A DNA stretch of 64,000 nucleotides. It comes from Streptomyces tibetensis. GTDB lineage: Bacteria > Actinomycetota > Actinomycetes > Streptomycetales > Streptomycetaceae. The DNA is taken from positions 124,001-188,000 of the forward strand of contig NZ_SZVW01000003.1 of NCBI RefSeq assembly GCF_007655005.1, in the 5' to 3' direction. This document shows, piece by piece, positions 17,128 through 25,619 of this stretch (positions within the stretch are counted from its first letter, which is position 1; every line of letters starts with the position of its first letter). A program made the translations under genes and the position numbers. Below the pieces are notes generated by a model. That model was not told the DNA's origin and made no database searches. It was given only the letters and a program-made list of their open reading frames with translations.

Positions 17128-18159
17128 CTACGACGAAGCCGCGAAATCCAACAGCACCTTGCACGACCGACTCCGATCAGCGGCCAGGGCAAAAGCCGAC
17201 TCGGCCTCCCCCACGGGAACCACCGCACTGATCAGCCCGTCGAACGCCCGCTCCCCGGCCAGCAGAGCCAACGCGTCATCGAACTCACCGTCGAAGCGAA
17301 ACGCCCCCCGCAGCTCGATCTCCCGGCTCACCACCAGGTTCCCGGCGAACGGACTGTGCCCCGCCGGCAGCATCCCCAGCTGCACGACGACCCCACCCCG
17401 CCGCACCCGCCGCAGACACGCGTCCAGCCCCGCTGCCACCCCGGACGCCTCGACGGCCACATCGACCTCGTCCGGCCACCCACGGTCATCGGGATCGTCG
17501 GCCCGTACGGCACTCCCGGCCCCGGCGATCCGCCCGTACTCCAACGCCTCGGGCAGCAGGTCCGAGACCGTCACGTGCGCGGCCCCGGCCGCCTTCGCCG
17601 CCGCGACCACCAGACACCCGATGGGCCCGGCACCCGTCACCAGCACACGCCGCCCCGCCACCTCCCCGGCTCGCCGCACCGCGTGCAGAGCGACCGCCAA
17701 GGGCTCGGCCAGCGCCGCCCGCCGCAGCTCCAGCCCGTCGGGCAGCGCCCGCACCTGCCCGGAGGGCACGACCACCTGACCCGCGAAAGCCCCCTGCACA
17801 TGGGGAAACCGCGCCGCACTCCCGAGATACCGGGTGTCCCGGCAGACGTTGCGCCGCCCGGCCGCGCACTCCGGGCACACCCCGCACGGAGTGGCCGGAT
17901 GCACGGCGACCGCGGTACCCGGAGCCGGACCGGCACCGCCGGGGCCGTACTCCACCACCGTCCCGACGACCTCGTGCCCGAGCACCATCGGCTCCCGCAA
18001 CCGGAAGTCACCGACCCCGCCGTGCCGCCAGTAGTGCAGATCGGACCCGCACACCCCGCCGTACCGCACGGCGATCAGCGCCTGCCCCGGCCCGGGCTCC
18101 GGCACCGGCAGCTCAGCCACCCGCAGATCGCCCTGACCGTGGATCACACAACCCCGCAT
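17128..18159 (-). CDS. idnD: L-idonate 5-dehydrogenase-like zinc alcohol dehydrogenase
   Basis: 343 residues from ATG 18159 with GGAGG upstream. Medium-chain zinc dehydrogenase features: catalytic-zinc Cys in GGVCGSDLHYW near residue 37, GHEVVG near 65, the structural-zinc set CGVCPECAAGRRNVC near 95, and the NAD site VLVTGAGPIGCLVV near 170. The neighbourhood (IdnO-like SDR, GntP permease, gluconokinase) supports oxidation of L-idonate to 5-keto-gluconate; sorbitol or another polyol dehydrogenase cannot be excluded. Last gene of the four-gene minus-strand operon, 17 bp after idnO. Confidence 0.82.
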   Translation of the reverse strand: MRGCVIHGQGDLRVAELPVPEPGPGQALIAVRYGGVCGSDLHYWRHGGVGDFRLREPMVLGHEVVGTVVEYGPGGAGPAPGTAVAVHPATPCGVCPECAAGRRNVCRDTRYLGSAARFPHVQGAFAGQVVVPSGQVRALPDGLELRRAALAEPLAVALHAVRRAGEVAGRRVLVTGAGPIGCLVVAAAKAAGAAHVTVSDLLPEALEYGRIAGAGSAVRADDPDDRGWPDEVDVAVEASGVAAGLDACLRRVRRGGVVVQLGMLPAGHSPFAGNLVVSREIELRGAFRFDGEFDDALALLAGERAFDGLISAVVPVGEAESAFALAADRSRSCKVLLDFAASS

Positions 18160-18176
18160 CGAAGCCTCCCGGCAGG

Positions 18177-18941
18177 TCACAGCACGCTCGTCATACCGCC
18201 GTCGACATACAGCACCTGCCCGCTGACGAAGTCCGCCGCGGGGGAGGCGAGGAACAGCACCCCGCCCACCAGGTCCTGCGTACGCCCCCAGCGCCCGGCC
18301 GGGGTGCGCCGCCGCACCCAGGCGCTGAACTCCTCGTCCTCCACCAGCGGCCGGGTCAGCTCGGTCTCGATGTAGCCCGGGCCCAGCCCGTTGACCTGCA
18401 CCCCGTACGGCCCCCAATCCGCGCACATGCCCTTGGTGAGCATCTTCAGCGCACCCTTGGTGGCGGCGTACGGCGCGATCCCGGGCCGCACCACCTCGCT
18501 CTGCAGCGAGCAGATGTTGATGATCTTCCCGTGGCCGCGCTCCGTCATCCGGCGCGCCGCCTCCCGGCCGACCAGGAACGCACTGGTCAGATTCGTGTCC
18601 AGGATCCGGTGCCAGTCGGACTCCCCGAACTCCAGCAACGGGGCGCGCAGTTGCATGCCCGCGTTGTTGACGAGGATGTCGAGCGGGCCCACCCGCTCCT
18701 CGACCTCGGCGACCCCCGAGGCCACCGATGATCCGTCGGTCACGTCGAACGCGGCCGTGTGCACCCGGTCGCCGGGCAGCCCCGCGGCGGCCTCGGCGAG
18801 CCGGTCCTCGTCGCGTCCGTTCAGCACGACCGTGCAGCCGGCCTCCGCCAGACCGCGCGCGAGGGCGAGTCCGATGCCCCGGCTGGAACCGGTGACCAGG
18901 GCCGTACGGCCGCCGATGTCGAAAAGGGGGTGAGCCGTCAT
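18177..18941 (-). CDS. idnO: Gluconate 5-dehydrogenase-like SDR
   Basis: 254 residues. SDR motifs: TGSSRGIGLALA near residue 17, LVNNAGMQ near 92, catalytic PYAATKGALK near 157, and a C-terminal VDGGMTSVL. By similarity and context it interconverts 5-keto-gluconate and gluconate. It begins 10 bp after the GntP stop. Its ribosome site AGGGGTG is formed by the end of the permease gene, so the genes are tightly coupled. Confidence 0.83.
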   Translation of the reverse strand: MTAHPLFDIGGRTALVTGSSRGIGLALARGLAEAGCTVVLNGRDEDRLAEAAAGLPGDRVHTAAFDVTDGSSVASGVAEVEERVGPLDILVNNAGMQLRAPLLEFGESDWHRILDTNLTSAFLVGREAARRMTERGHGKIINICSLQSEVVRPGIAPYAATKGALKMLTKGMCADWGPYGVQVNGLGPGYIETELTRPLVEDEEFSAWVRRRTPAGRWGRTQDLVGGVLFLASPAADFVSGQVLYVDGGMTSVL

Positions 18942-18951
18942 CGCCGCACCC

Positions 18952-20349
18952 CTAGATCACGAGGGACAACAGCAGGACCAGACCGCCGGCGACCACCGAG
19001 ATGATCGTCTCCATGACGGACCAGGTCTTGATGTTCTGGCCGACACTCAGCCCGAAGTACTCCTTCACCATCCAGAACCCGGCGTCGTTGACGTGGCTGA
19101 AGAAGAGCGAGCCGGCGCCGATGGCGAGGACGAGCAGGGCGGCGTGCGTGGTCGACATGTCGGCCGCGAGCGGGGCGACCAGACCGGCCGCCGAGACCGT
19201 GGCCACCGTCGCCGAACCCGTCGCCAGGCGGATCACCACCGCGATCAGCCAGGCCAGCAGCAGCGCGGGGATGGCCCAGTCCTCGGAGATGTCCAGGACC
19301 ATCTGGCCCACACCGGTGTCGATCAGCGTCTGCTTGAAGCCACCGCCCGCGCCGACGATCAGCAGGATGCCCGCGATCGGCATGAGGCCCTTCTCCACGA
19401 GCGGCGAGATCCGCTCCTTGGAGAAGCCGGCGGGTCGCAGCAGCGTGAAGATGCCGACCAGCACCGAGGCGAGCAGGGCGATCATCGGGGCGCCGATGAC
19501 GTCGAAGACGCGCTGCACCGGGTTCCCGGGGTCGTCCACGACGATGTCGACCAGCGCCTTGGCGAGCATGAGGAGCACGGGAAGCAGCACGGTGAAGAGC
19601 GTGGCACCGAAGCCGGGGCGCTTGTCGAGCTCCTCGGAGGGGCGCTGCGGGATCATCTTCTCGGGGGCCTGGACGTCGACCCAGCGGGCCGCGTACTTCG
19701 AGAACACCGGGCCGGCGATGATCACGGTGGGTATGGCGACGAGGACACCGAGCGCCAGCGTCACACCGAGGTCGGCCCCGACGGCGTCGATCGCGACCAG
19801 CGGACCGGGGTGCGGCGGCACCAGGCCGTGCATCACGGACAGGCCTGCGAGCGCCGGGATCCCGATGCGCATCAGCGAGTAGTTGCCGCGCTTGGCGACC
19901 ATCAGCACGACCGGGATCAGCAGCACGATGCCGACCTCGAAGAACAGCGGCAGTCCGATCACGGAGGCGATCAGCACCATCGCCCACGGCATCGACCGCC
20001 CGCCGGCCTTCTCCAGGATGGTGTCGACGATCTGGTCGGCGCCTCCGGAGTCGGCGAGCATCTTGCCGAGGATCGCCCCGAGGGCGATCAGCACACCGAC
20101 ACCGGCGACCGTGGTGCCGAGGCCGGCGCTGAAGCTGGTGAGCACCTTGTCCAGCGGCGCCCCGGCGATCGCGCCGAGCGCCAGCGACCCGAGGGTCAGT
20201 GACAGGAAGGCGTGCAGCTTGAACTTGGTGATGAGCAGGACGATGACGGCGATGCCCGCCAGGACGGCGATGCCCAGCTGAGCGTGGCCGGCCGAGGTGA
20301 TCGGCTCGGGTGCGTCCGCTGCCAGCATCTCGACGCTGAGTCTGGTCAC
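18952..20349 (-). CDS. gntP: Gluconate:H+ symporter, GntP family
   Basis: 465 residues from GTG 20349 (ATG 20328 is also possible). More than ten hydrophobic helices. Conserved GntP-family stretches are visible: LALGAILGKMLADSGGAD near residue 90, VPPHPGPLVAIDAVGAD near 180, RLATGSATVATVSAAGL near 385, and SHVNDAGFWMVKEYFGLS near 425. It imports gluconate or a related sugar acid such as idonate. It follows gluconokinase by 51 bp in the same operon. Confidence 0.93.
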   Translation of the reverse strand: MTRLSVEMLAADAPEPITSAGHAQLGIAVLAGIAVIVLLITKFKLHAFLSLTLGSLALGAIAGAPLDKVLTSFSAGLGTTVAGVGVLIALGAILGKMLADSGGADQIVDTILEKAGGRSMPWAMVLIASVIGLPLFFEVGIVLLIPVVLMVAKRGNYSLMRIGIPALAGLSVMHGLVPPHPGPLVAIDAVGADLGVTLALGVLVAIPTVIIAGPVFSKYAARWVDVQAPEKMIPQRPSEELDKRPGFGATLFTVLLPVLLMLAKALVDIVVDDPGNPVQRVFDVIGAPMIALLASVLVGIFTLLRPAGFSKERISPLVEKGLMPIAGILLIVGAGGGFKQTLIDTGVGQMVLDISEDWAIPALLLAWLIAVVIRLATGSATVATVSAAGLVAPLAADMSTTHAALLVLAIGAGSLFFSHVNDAGFWMVKEYFGLSVGQNIKTWSVMETIISVVAGGLVLLLSLVI

Positions 20350-20400
20350 GGGGTGGGTTCCCTTGCGTTGGGGGAGTAGGGGGGAAGCGGCCGCCAGGGG

Positions 20401-20919
20401 CTACTGGACGGGTTCGGGGAGGTTCTCCAGGGCGAGCACCGCCCGCCGGGTGATCTCCTCCGGACTGCCCGAGACGTTCACCTCGACCCCCGCCTCGTCC
20501 GCCTCCAGGGGCTGGAGCGTGGCGAACTGGGAGTCGAGCAGCGCCGTGGGCATGAAGTGCCCCTGCCGGTGTGACATCCGGTCCTCGATCAGCGCGCGGT
20601 CACCGGCGAGGTGCACGAAGACCACGCCGGGTGCGGCGGCCCGCAGCCGGTCGCGGTAGGACCGCTTCAGCGCCGAGCAGCTGACCACCCCGCCGACCCC
20701 GGCCCGCCCGTGCGCCCACGCGCCGATGGCGTCGAGCCACGGCAGGCGGTCCTCGTCGGTGAGCGGGGTACCGGCCGACATCTTGGCGATGTTGGCCTCG
20801 GGGTGGAAGTCGTCGCCCTCGGCGTAGGGAACGCCGGTCCGGGCCGCGAGCAGGGGACCGATGGTGGTCTTGCCGGTGCCCGCTACGCCCATGACCACGA
20901 CGACGTGGGGGGTGTTCAT
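20401..20919 (-). CDS. gntK: Gluconokinase
   Basis: 172 residues, the usual size for this family. Walker A GVAGTGKTT at about residues 10-18, then GDDFHPEANIAKMSAGTPLTD (key residues DFHP and KM.G.PL.D) and CSALKRSYRD near 87, all diagnostic for thermoresistant gluconokinase. It phosphorylates gluconate to 6-phosphogluconate with ATP, feeding the pentose phosphate pathway. It is the first gene of the idn/gnt operon and diverges from the regulator gene. Confidence 0.93.
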   Translation of the reverse strand: MNTPHVVVVMGVAGTGKTTIGPLLAARTGVPYAEGDDFHPEANIAKMSAGTPLTDEDRLPWLDAIGAWAHGRAGVGGVVSCSALKRSYRDRLRAAAPGVVFVHLAGDRALIEDRMSHRQGHFMPTALLDSQFATLQPLEADEAGVEVNVSGSPEEITRRAVLALENLPEPVQ

Positions 20920-21057
20920 CGCTGCCTCACTGTCTGCTGTCCGAGGTCGACACGTGATGTCGACGCAACTGAAACCCATTAGGTACGACGAATTCAAGAG
21001 CTCGTCATCAATAAGTCTGACTTTTTGTCTCCGTGATCTACCCCGTACGCTGAGTGC
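20920..21057. promoter_or_regulatory. Divergent gntK / gntR promoter region
   Basis: A 138-bp gap that is clearly AT-richer than its surroundings (AATTCAAGAG, CATCAATAAG, GACTTTTTG around 20985-21027). For the regulator gene, TACGCT at 21046-21051 lies 6 bp before the ATG and no ribosome site is visible, so its mRNA may be leaderless. The AT-rich centre probably holds the gntK promoter and the GntR operator. Confidence 0.5.
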
Positions 21058-21759
21058 ATGACCACACCGGGCCGGGGGCTGCACGGCCATGTACTGGACA
21101 CCCTCGGCCCCGAGATCACGGCGGGTGAGTACCCGCCGGGCAGCGTCCTGCGCACCGACGAGCTCGCCCAGCGTTTCGACGTGTCGCGCTCCGTGATGCG
21201 CGAGGCGGTCCGCGTCCTGGAATCCATGTACCTGGTCGAGTCCCGCCGCCGTGTCGGCGTCACGGTCCGCCCGAAGTCCGAGTGGAACGTCTACGACCCG
21301 CAGGTCATCCGCTGGCGCCTGGCCGGCGCGGACCGGCCCCGGCAGCTGCGGTCCCTCACGGTGCTGCGCTCGGCCGTCGAACCGATCGCGGCCGGCCTCG
21401 CCGCCCGGCACGCCACGGCCGAGCAGTGCGCCGAACTCACCGAGTGCGCCCTCGGCATGGTCGCCCACTCACGCGGCCACAAGCTGGAGGGCTACCTCCT
21501 GCACGACGTCGCCTTCCACCGCGTCGTCCTGGAGGCCTCCGGCAACGAGATGTTCGCCCGCCTCGGCGACGTCGTCGCCGAGGTCCTGACCGGCCGCACC
21601 CAGCACGACGTGATGTTCGAGGACCCCGACCCGGCCGCCGTCACCCTGCACGTCCAGGTCGCCGAGGCGGTCCGCGCGGGCGACGCCGCCCGCGCGGAGG
21701 CACTGACCCGCGAGATCACGGTCGGTGCCCTCCAGGAACTCGACATCCTGGCGCCGTAG
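21058..21759 (+). CDS. gntR: GntR/FadR-subfamily regulator, probable repressor of the gluconate operon
   Basis: 233 residues. N-terminal winged helix: VLRTDELAQRFDVSRSVMRE with VRVLESMYLVESRRRVGVTV (about residues 30-70). A helical FCD-type effector domain follows (LHDVAFHRVVLEASGN near 150, HVQVAEAVRAGD near 200), with His/Asp residues typical of its metal and sugar-acid site. It is divergent from gntK, the classical arrangement for a gluconate-responsive repressor. Confidence 0.88.
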   Translation: MTTPGRGLHGHVLDTLGPEITAGEYPPGSVLRTDELAQRFDVSRSVMREAVRVLESMYLVESRRRVGVTVRPKSEWNVYDPQVIRWRLAGADRPRQLRSLTVLRSAVEPIAAGLAARHATAEQCAELTECALGMVAHSRGHKLEGYLLHDVAFHRVVLEASGNEMFARLGDVVAEVLTGRTQHDVMFEDPDPAAVTLHVQVAEAVRAGDAARAEALTREITVGALQELDILAP

Positions 21760-21842
21760 CCCCGGCTCCGCCTCGAACTCCGCTTCGTCCCGCCGTCGCC
21801 CCCGCTGTGCCGGGAACGCCCCGCCGTCCCGCCGCCGCTCCG

Positions 21843-22217
21843 CTACGCGGGGAACTCCCCGTCGACGTACACCCAGGCCCCGTCGACCCGCTCGAACCGG
21901 CTCCGCTCGTGCAGCGACCCGCCCCGGTACGACGCCCGGAACTCCACGGTCCCGGTGGTGTGGAACGCCGAGCCGCCGCTCGTGCCCAGGATCTCCAGTC
22001 CGGTCCACCGCATCCCCGGATCCAGCTCCGGCGTCCCGGGCCGCGTCCGCGGATGCCAGGTCCGCAGCAGATACGCCACGTCTCCCTGCACGAAGGCGCA
22101 GTACCGCGACCGCATCAACGCCTCGGCGGTCGGCGCGGCAGCGGCCCCGGAGTGAAACCGCCCGCAGCACGTCTCGTACGCCTCGGGAAGCCCGCACGGG
22201 CAGGAACGCCTGGTCAT
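21843..22217 (-). CDS. YchJ / UPF0225 family protein with N-terminal SEC-C-like metal site
   Basis: 124 residues from ATG 22217. The N-terminus MTRRSCPCGLPEAYETCCGRFHSG contains the CxC...CC SEC-C metal-binding pattern (four Cys, residues about 6-19). A small NTF2-like domain follows, with MRSRYCAFV and WHPRTRP. YchJ proteins are of unknown function. The gene lies directly downstream of the tRNA-Leu terminator. Confidence 0.82.
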   Translation of the reverse strand: MTRRSCPCGLPEAYETCCGRFHSGAAAAPTAEALMRSRYCAFVQGDVAYLLRTWHPRTRPGTPELDPGMRWTGLEILGTSGGSAFHTTGTVEFRASYRGGSLHERSRFERVDGAWVYVDGEFPA

Positions 22218-22238
22218 GGTCACCTTTCCGCGGAAACG

Positions 22239-22274
22239 CCTGAGGGCCGTGACCTCGCGGTCACGGCCCTCAGG
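22239..22274 (-). terminator. Strong intrinsic terminator downstream of tRNA-Leu
   Basis: A perfect 16-bp stem (CCTGAGGGCCGTGACC paired with GGTCACGGCCCTCAGG) with a 4-nt TCGC loop, 7 bp beyond the tRNA 3' end in the minus direction. The stem may also sit in the leader of the YchJ-like gene. Confidence 0.8.
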
Positions 22275-22280
22275 CTCATG

Positions 22281-22365
22281 TGTCCGAGGGGGGACTTGAA
22301 CCCCCACGCCCGATAAAGGGCACTAGCACCTCAAGCTAGCGCGTCTGCCATTCCGCCACCCGGAC
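22281..22365 (-). tRNA. tRNA-Leu (anticodon GAG)
   Basis: On the minus strand the 85-nt sequence starts GTCCGGGTGGCGGAATGG and folds into a full cloverleaf. The acceptor stem is GTCCGGG with CTCGGAC plus discriminator A. The anticodon stem is CTAGC/GCTAG around the loop TTGAGGT, giving GAG. The long class II variable arm fits leucine, and the T-loop reads GGTTCAAGTCC. CCA is not encoded. GAG reads CTC/CTT leucine codons, which are heavily used in this GC-rich genome. Confidence 0.96.
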
Positions 22366-22561
22366 AAGGTGTCTGTCGCGTGGGTTTTCCCCGCGGCGAC
22401 GACGTAAACATTACCAGGCTTTCCGGGGTGGCCGATCACCCCCTGTCCGCACCCCGGTGAGGCGTGAACGGCGTGTGACGGGCCGGGAGCGCTCTTGGGG
22501 TGCGGGCGCGGGAGAGAGAGGATGAGGGGGACCCACCAGCAGTGACACCGGGAGGAAGCAC

Positions 22562-23887
22562 GTGAGCGAGACGGACACGGCCAGGAGCGTCACCGGCGAG
22601 GACGAGGTCGTGGACCTCTGCCGCGAGCTGATCCAGATCGACACCAGCAACTACGGCGACCACTCGGGTCCGGGCGAGCGCAAGGCGGCGGAGTACGTCG
22701 CCGAGAAGCTCGCCGAGGTCGGACTCGAACCGCAGATCTTCGAGTCCCACCCGGGCCGCGCCTCCACGGTGGCCCGCATCGAGGGCGAGGACCCCTCCCG
22801 GCCCGCGCTCCTCATCCACGGCCACACCGACGTCGTACCGGCCAACGCCGACGACTGGACCCACCACCCCTTCTCCGGCGAGGTCGCCGACGGCTGTGTG
22901 TGGGGCCGCGGGGCCGTCGACATGAAGGACATGGACGCGATGACCCTCGCGGTCGTCCGCGACCGGCTGCGCAGCGGGCGCAAGCCCCCGCGCGACATCG
23001 TCCTGGCCTTCCTCGCCGACGAGGAGGCCGGCGGTACCTACGGCGCCAAGCACCTCGTGCGCAAGCACCCCGAGCTGTTCGAGGGCGTCACCGAGGCGAT
23101 CAGCGAGGTGGGCGGGTTCTCGTTCACCGTCAACGAACAGCGGCGGCTCTACATGATCCAGACGGCCGAGAAGGGCATGCACTGGATGAAGCTCACCGTG
23201 GCCGGCACCGCCGGGCACGGATCGATGATCCACCGGGACAACGCGATCACCGAGCTGTCGGAGGCCGTCGCGCGGCTCGGGCGGCACAAGTTCCCGGTGC
23301 GGGTCACCAAGACCACCCGCGCCTTCCTCGACGAACTCGGCGACGCGCTCGGCACCGAACTCGACCCGGAGGACATGGAGTCGACCCTCGTCAGGCTCGG
23401 AGGCATCGCCAAGTTCATCGGCGCGACCCTGAGCAACACGGCCAACCCGACGCAGCTCGGCGCCGGTTACAAGGTCAACGTCATTCCGGGCGAGGCGACC
23501 GCCCACGTCGACGGACGGTTCCTGCCCGGCCACGAGGAGGAGTTCCTCGCCGACCTCGACCGGATCCTCGGCCCGAACGTGCGCCGCGAGGACGTCCACG
23601 CCGACAAGGCCGTCGAGACCACCTTCGACGGGGCGCTGGTGGGGGCGATGCAGTCCGCGCTGCTGGCCGAGGACCCGACCGCCAAGGCGATCCCCTACAT
23701 GCTCTCGGGCGGGACGGACGCCAAGTCCTTCGACGACCTGGGCATCCGGGGCTTCGGCTTCGTGCCGCTGAAGCTGCCGCCGGAGCTGGACTTCGCCGGC
23801 ATGTTCCACGGCGTGGACGAGCGGGTGCCGGTGGAGGGCCTGCAGTTCGGCGTGCGGGTGCTCGACCGCTTCATCGACCTGTCCTGA
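22562..23887 (+). CDS. M20-family metallopeptidase (dipeptidase/deacylase type)
   Basis: 441 residues from GTG 22562, with GGGAGGAAG upstream. M20 motifs: metal His-Asp in LLIHGHTDVVPA near residue 85, the bridging Asp in WGRGAVDMKDMDAM near 118, the catalytic EE in FLADEEAGG near 152, and the C-terminal metal His in AGMFHGVDERVP near 418. A dimerisation domain (GTAGHGSMIHRDNAI) lies between. It hydrolyses an amide in a peptide or N-acyl amino acid in the cytoplasm; specificity is not determined. Confidence 0.92.
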   Translation: MSETDTARSVTGEDEVVDLCRELIQIDTSNYGDHSGPGERKAAEYVAEKLAEVGLEPQIFESHPGRASTVARIEGEDPSRPALLIHGHTDVVPANADDWTHHPFSGEVADGCVWGRGAVDMKDMDAMTLAVVRDRLRSGRKPPRDIVLAFLADEEAGGTYGAKHLVRKHPELFEGVTEAISEVGGFSFTVNEQRRLYMIQTAEKGMHWMKLTVAGTAGHGSMIHRDNAITELSEAVARLGRHKFPVRVTKTTRAFLDELGDALGTELDPEDMESTLVRLGGIAKFIGATLSNTANPTQLGAGYKVNVIPGEATAHVDGRFLPGHEEEFLADLDRILGPNVRREDVHADKAVETTFDGALVGAMQSALLAEDPTAKAIPYMLSGGTDAKSFDDLGIRGFGFVPLKLPPELDFAGMFHGVDERVPVEGLQFGVRVLDRFIDLS

Positions 23888-23961
23888 ACCGGCCCCGCGG
23901 AACGGTGGTATTCGGTCGCGCGTACGGAATCGACTGGGAAGAGTGAATGCGACCATAAGCT

Positions 23962-23989
23962 CGTAGCCTCATTACTCCCTCCTCGTTAC
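23962..23989 (+). promoter_or_regulatory. Candidate sigma-BldN promoter of the short chaplin gene
   Basis: CGTAGC at 23962-23967 and CGTTAC at 23984-23989 are separated by exactly 16 bp. This resembles the CGTAAC-N16-CGTTGA pattern I recall for chaplin and rodlin genes controlled by sigma-BldN. The distance to the ATG at 24037 (48 bp) is reasonable. One mismatch in each hexamer. Confidence 0.55.
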
Positions 23990-24036
23990 AGGTAATGCGA
24001 TCGCACGATGGGTCGCTTTGCCAACTAGGAGGAATA

Positions 24037-24270
24037 ATGATCAAGAAGGTCGTCGCTGCTGCGGCTGCCACCGGTGGGCTGGTTCTCGCGGGCGCGGGCC
24101 TGGCCGTCGCCGACTCGGGTGCTCAGGGTGCCGCCGTGCACTCCCCGGGCGTCCTGTCCGGCAACGTTGTCCAGGTGCCCGTTCACGTCCCGGTGAACGT
24201 CTGTGGCAACACGGTCTCCGTGATCGGGCTGCTGAACCCCGCCTTCGGCAACACCTGCATCAACAAGTGA
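24037..24270 (+). CDS. chpH: Short chaplin (ChpH-like)
   Basis: 77 residues from ATG 24037, with the strong site AGGAGG 6 bp before it. A signal peptide (MIKKVVAAAAATGGLVLAGA) is followed by a single chaplin domain: [20 protein letters not shown], then [20 protein letters not shown] and FGNTCINK, with the two conserved cysteines. Short chaplins are secreted, assemble into amyloid-like fibrils on aerial hyphae and lower water surface tension. Its position directly before a long chaplin matches chpH/chpC of S. coelicolor. Confidence 0.93.
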   Translation: MIKKVVAAAAATGGLVLAGAGLAVADSGAQGAAVHSPGVLSGNVVQVPVHVPVNVCGNTVSVIGLLNPAFGNTCINK

Positions 24271-24303
24271 TGCTTCCCCCTCTCTGAGGGGAGTCCAAAG
24301 CCA

Positions 24304-24340
24304 TCGGTCCCGGAGCGCGTGCCATGCGCTCCGGGACCGA
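24304..24340 (+). terminator. Intrinsic terminator after the short chaplin
   Basis: A perfect 15-bp stem, TCGGTCCCGGAGCGC with GCGCTCCGGGACCGA, and a 7-nt loop. It starts 33 bp past the stop of the short chaplin and separates it from the long chaplin. Confidence 0.8.
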
Positions 24341-24401
24341 ACGCTTCTTTCGGGGAATTCGAGAAGAATTCGATACAGGGTCGAAGGCAGGTATTCAGTA
24401 A

Positions 24402-25307
24402 ATGCGACAGGTCACCCGCAAGGGTCTGATGACCGTGGCGGCCGCGACCGGCGTGATCGCCGCCGCGGGCGGCGCCGCGCACGCCGACTCGGGCGCCCAG
24501 GGTTCCGCGTCGGGCTCGCCCGGTGTGCTCTCCGGAAACTCGGTGCAGGCGCCGGTGTACGCGCCGGTCAACGTGTGCGGGAACACCGTCAACGTCGTGG
24601 GTGTGCTCAACCCGTCGGTGGGCAACTCGTGCGCCAACAAGGGCGGTGGATCGCCGTCGGGCAGCCACGGCGGGCACGGTGGCCATGGCGGCTCCCACGC
24701 CGACGGGCACGCCACCGACTCGCCCGGCGTGGGGTCGGGCAACCACGTCCAGGCGCCGATCCACGTGCCGGTGAACGTCTGCGGCAACAGTGTCGACGTC
24801 ATCGGCGTCGCCAACCCCAGCACGGGCAACGACTGCTCGAACGGTGGCGGCGGCCACGGAACCCCGGGCCACCCGGGCAACCCTGGGAACCCGGGCAACC
24901 CCGGCAACCCCGGCAACCCTGGGAACCCGGGTAACCCCGGCAACCCTGGGAACCCGGGCAACCCTGGGAACCCGGGCAACCCTGGGAACCCGGGCAACCC
25001 TGGGAACCCGGGCAACCCTGGGAACCCGGGCAACCCCGGCAACCCTGGTAACCCCGGCAACCCTGGTAACCCCGGCAACCCCGGTCACCCCGGCACTCCG
25101 GGCACCCCGCCCTCCACGAGTGGCGAGACCCCGGGCGGCTCCTCGCACGGCAACAAGCCGGGCGGCCGATTCGTCACCCAGCCCCACGGCGAGGCCCAGC
25201 TCGCCAGCACCGGCAGCGACCTGCCGCTCGGCCTGGTCCTGCCGGCCGGCGCGGGCGCGCTGCTCGCGGGCGCGGTCCTCTACCGCAAGGCGCGCGCCTC
25301 GGCCTGA
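24402..25307 (+). CDS. chpC: Long, sortase-anchored chaplin with collagen-like Pro-Gly-Asn repeats (ChpC-like)
   Basis: 301 residues from ATG 24402 with GAAGG upstream. Order: signal peptide; first chaplin domain ([20 protein letters not shown]... [13 protein letters not shown], about residues 39-75); Gly/His-rich linker; second chaplin domain (about 107-146); 23 uninterrupted Pro-Gly-Asn triplets (nucleotides 24873-25079); a Ser/Gly spacer; sortase signal LASTG, a hydrophobic helix and a positively charged tail. Sortase would link it to peptidoglycan, where it nucleates the chaplin coat. Two chaplin domains plus a sortase signal fits ChpC, but the triplet stalk is longer than I recall for S. 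coelicolor. Confidence 0.9.
   Translation: MRQVTRKGLMTVAAATGVIAAAGGAAHADSGAQGSASGSPGVLSGNSVQAPVYAPVNVCGNTVNVVGVLNPSVGNSCANKGGGSPSGSHGGHGGHGGSHADGHATDSPGVGSGNHVQAPIHVPVNVCGNSVDVIGVANPSTGNDCSNGGGGHGTPGHPGNPGNPGNPGNPGNPGNPGNPGNPGNPGNPGNPGNPGNPGNPGNPGNPGNPGNPGNPGNPGNPGNPGNPGHPGTPGTPPSTSGETPGGSSHGNKPGGRFVTQPHGEAQLASTGSDLPLGLVLPAGAGALLAGAVLYRKARASA
24873..25079 (+). repeat. 23 tandem 9-bp codon triplets encoding Pro-Gly-Asn
   Basis: An in-frame CCN-GGN-AAC array, with third positions varying between CCG/CCC/CCT and GGC/GGG/GGT. Blocks of two and three triplets are repeated exactly, so the length probably changes by slippage. Confidence 0.95.
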
Positions 25308-25316
25308 CACCCGCAA

Positions 25317-25352
25317 ACGGAGCGGGCCCCGCAGACGCGGGGCCCGCTCCGT
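25317..25352 (+). terminator. Intrinsic terminator after the long chaplin
   Basis: A perfect 16-bp stem, ACGGAGCGGGCCCCGC with GCGGGGCCCGCTCCGT, and an AGAC loop, 9 bp past the stop codon. It probably also serves the convergent DUF5703 gene. Confidence 0.85.
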
Positions 25353-25383
25353 CATGTGCCTTCTTCCCGTGCCCCGTCCTCGC

Positions 25384-25572
25384 TCACCACGTGGCCCGCA
25401 CCTGGCGGATGATCCGCCGACGCAACCGCACCTTGCGGCTGCCGTCGCGCAGCAGGCTCAGACGGTGCAACTCCCAGTGTCCGTACTCCGCGTGGTCCGT
25501 CAGCAGACGTGCCGTTTCCTTGCGGGAGACCCCGCGCGGTACGTACACGTCGACAAATTCGTATTCCGGCAT
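25384..25572 (-). CDS. DUF5703 family small basic protein
   Basis: 62 residues, MPEYEFVDVYVPRGVSRKET onward, with a basic C-terminus (RKVRLRRRIIRQVRATW). I recognise it as the small DUF5703-type protein conserved in Streptomyces; function unknown. Its start is 47 bp from the start of the acidic protein on the other strand, so the two share a promoter region. Confidence 0.75.
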   Translation of the reverse strand: MPEYEFVDVYVPRGVSRKETARLLTDHAEYGHWELHRLSLLRDGSRKVRLRRRIIRQVRATW

Positions 25573-25619
25573 CGCATCTATTGTGCGGGCTGGGCCCCGG
25601 TACGGATAGCGTCTGCACT

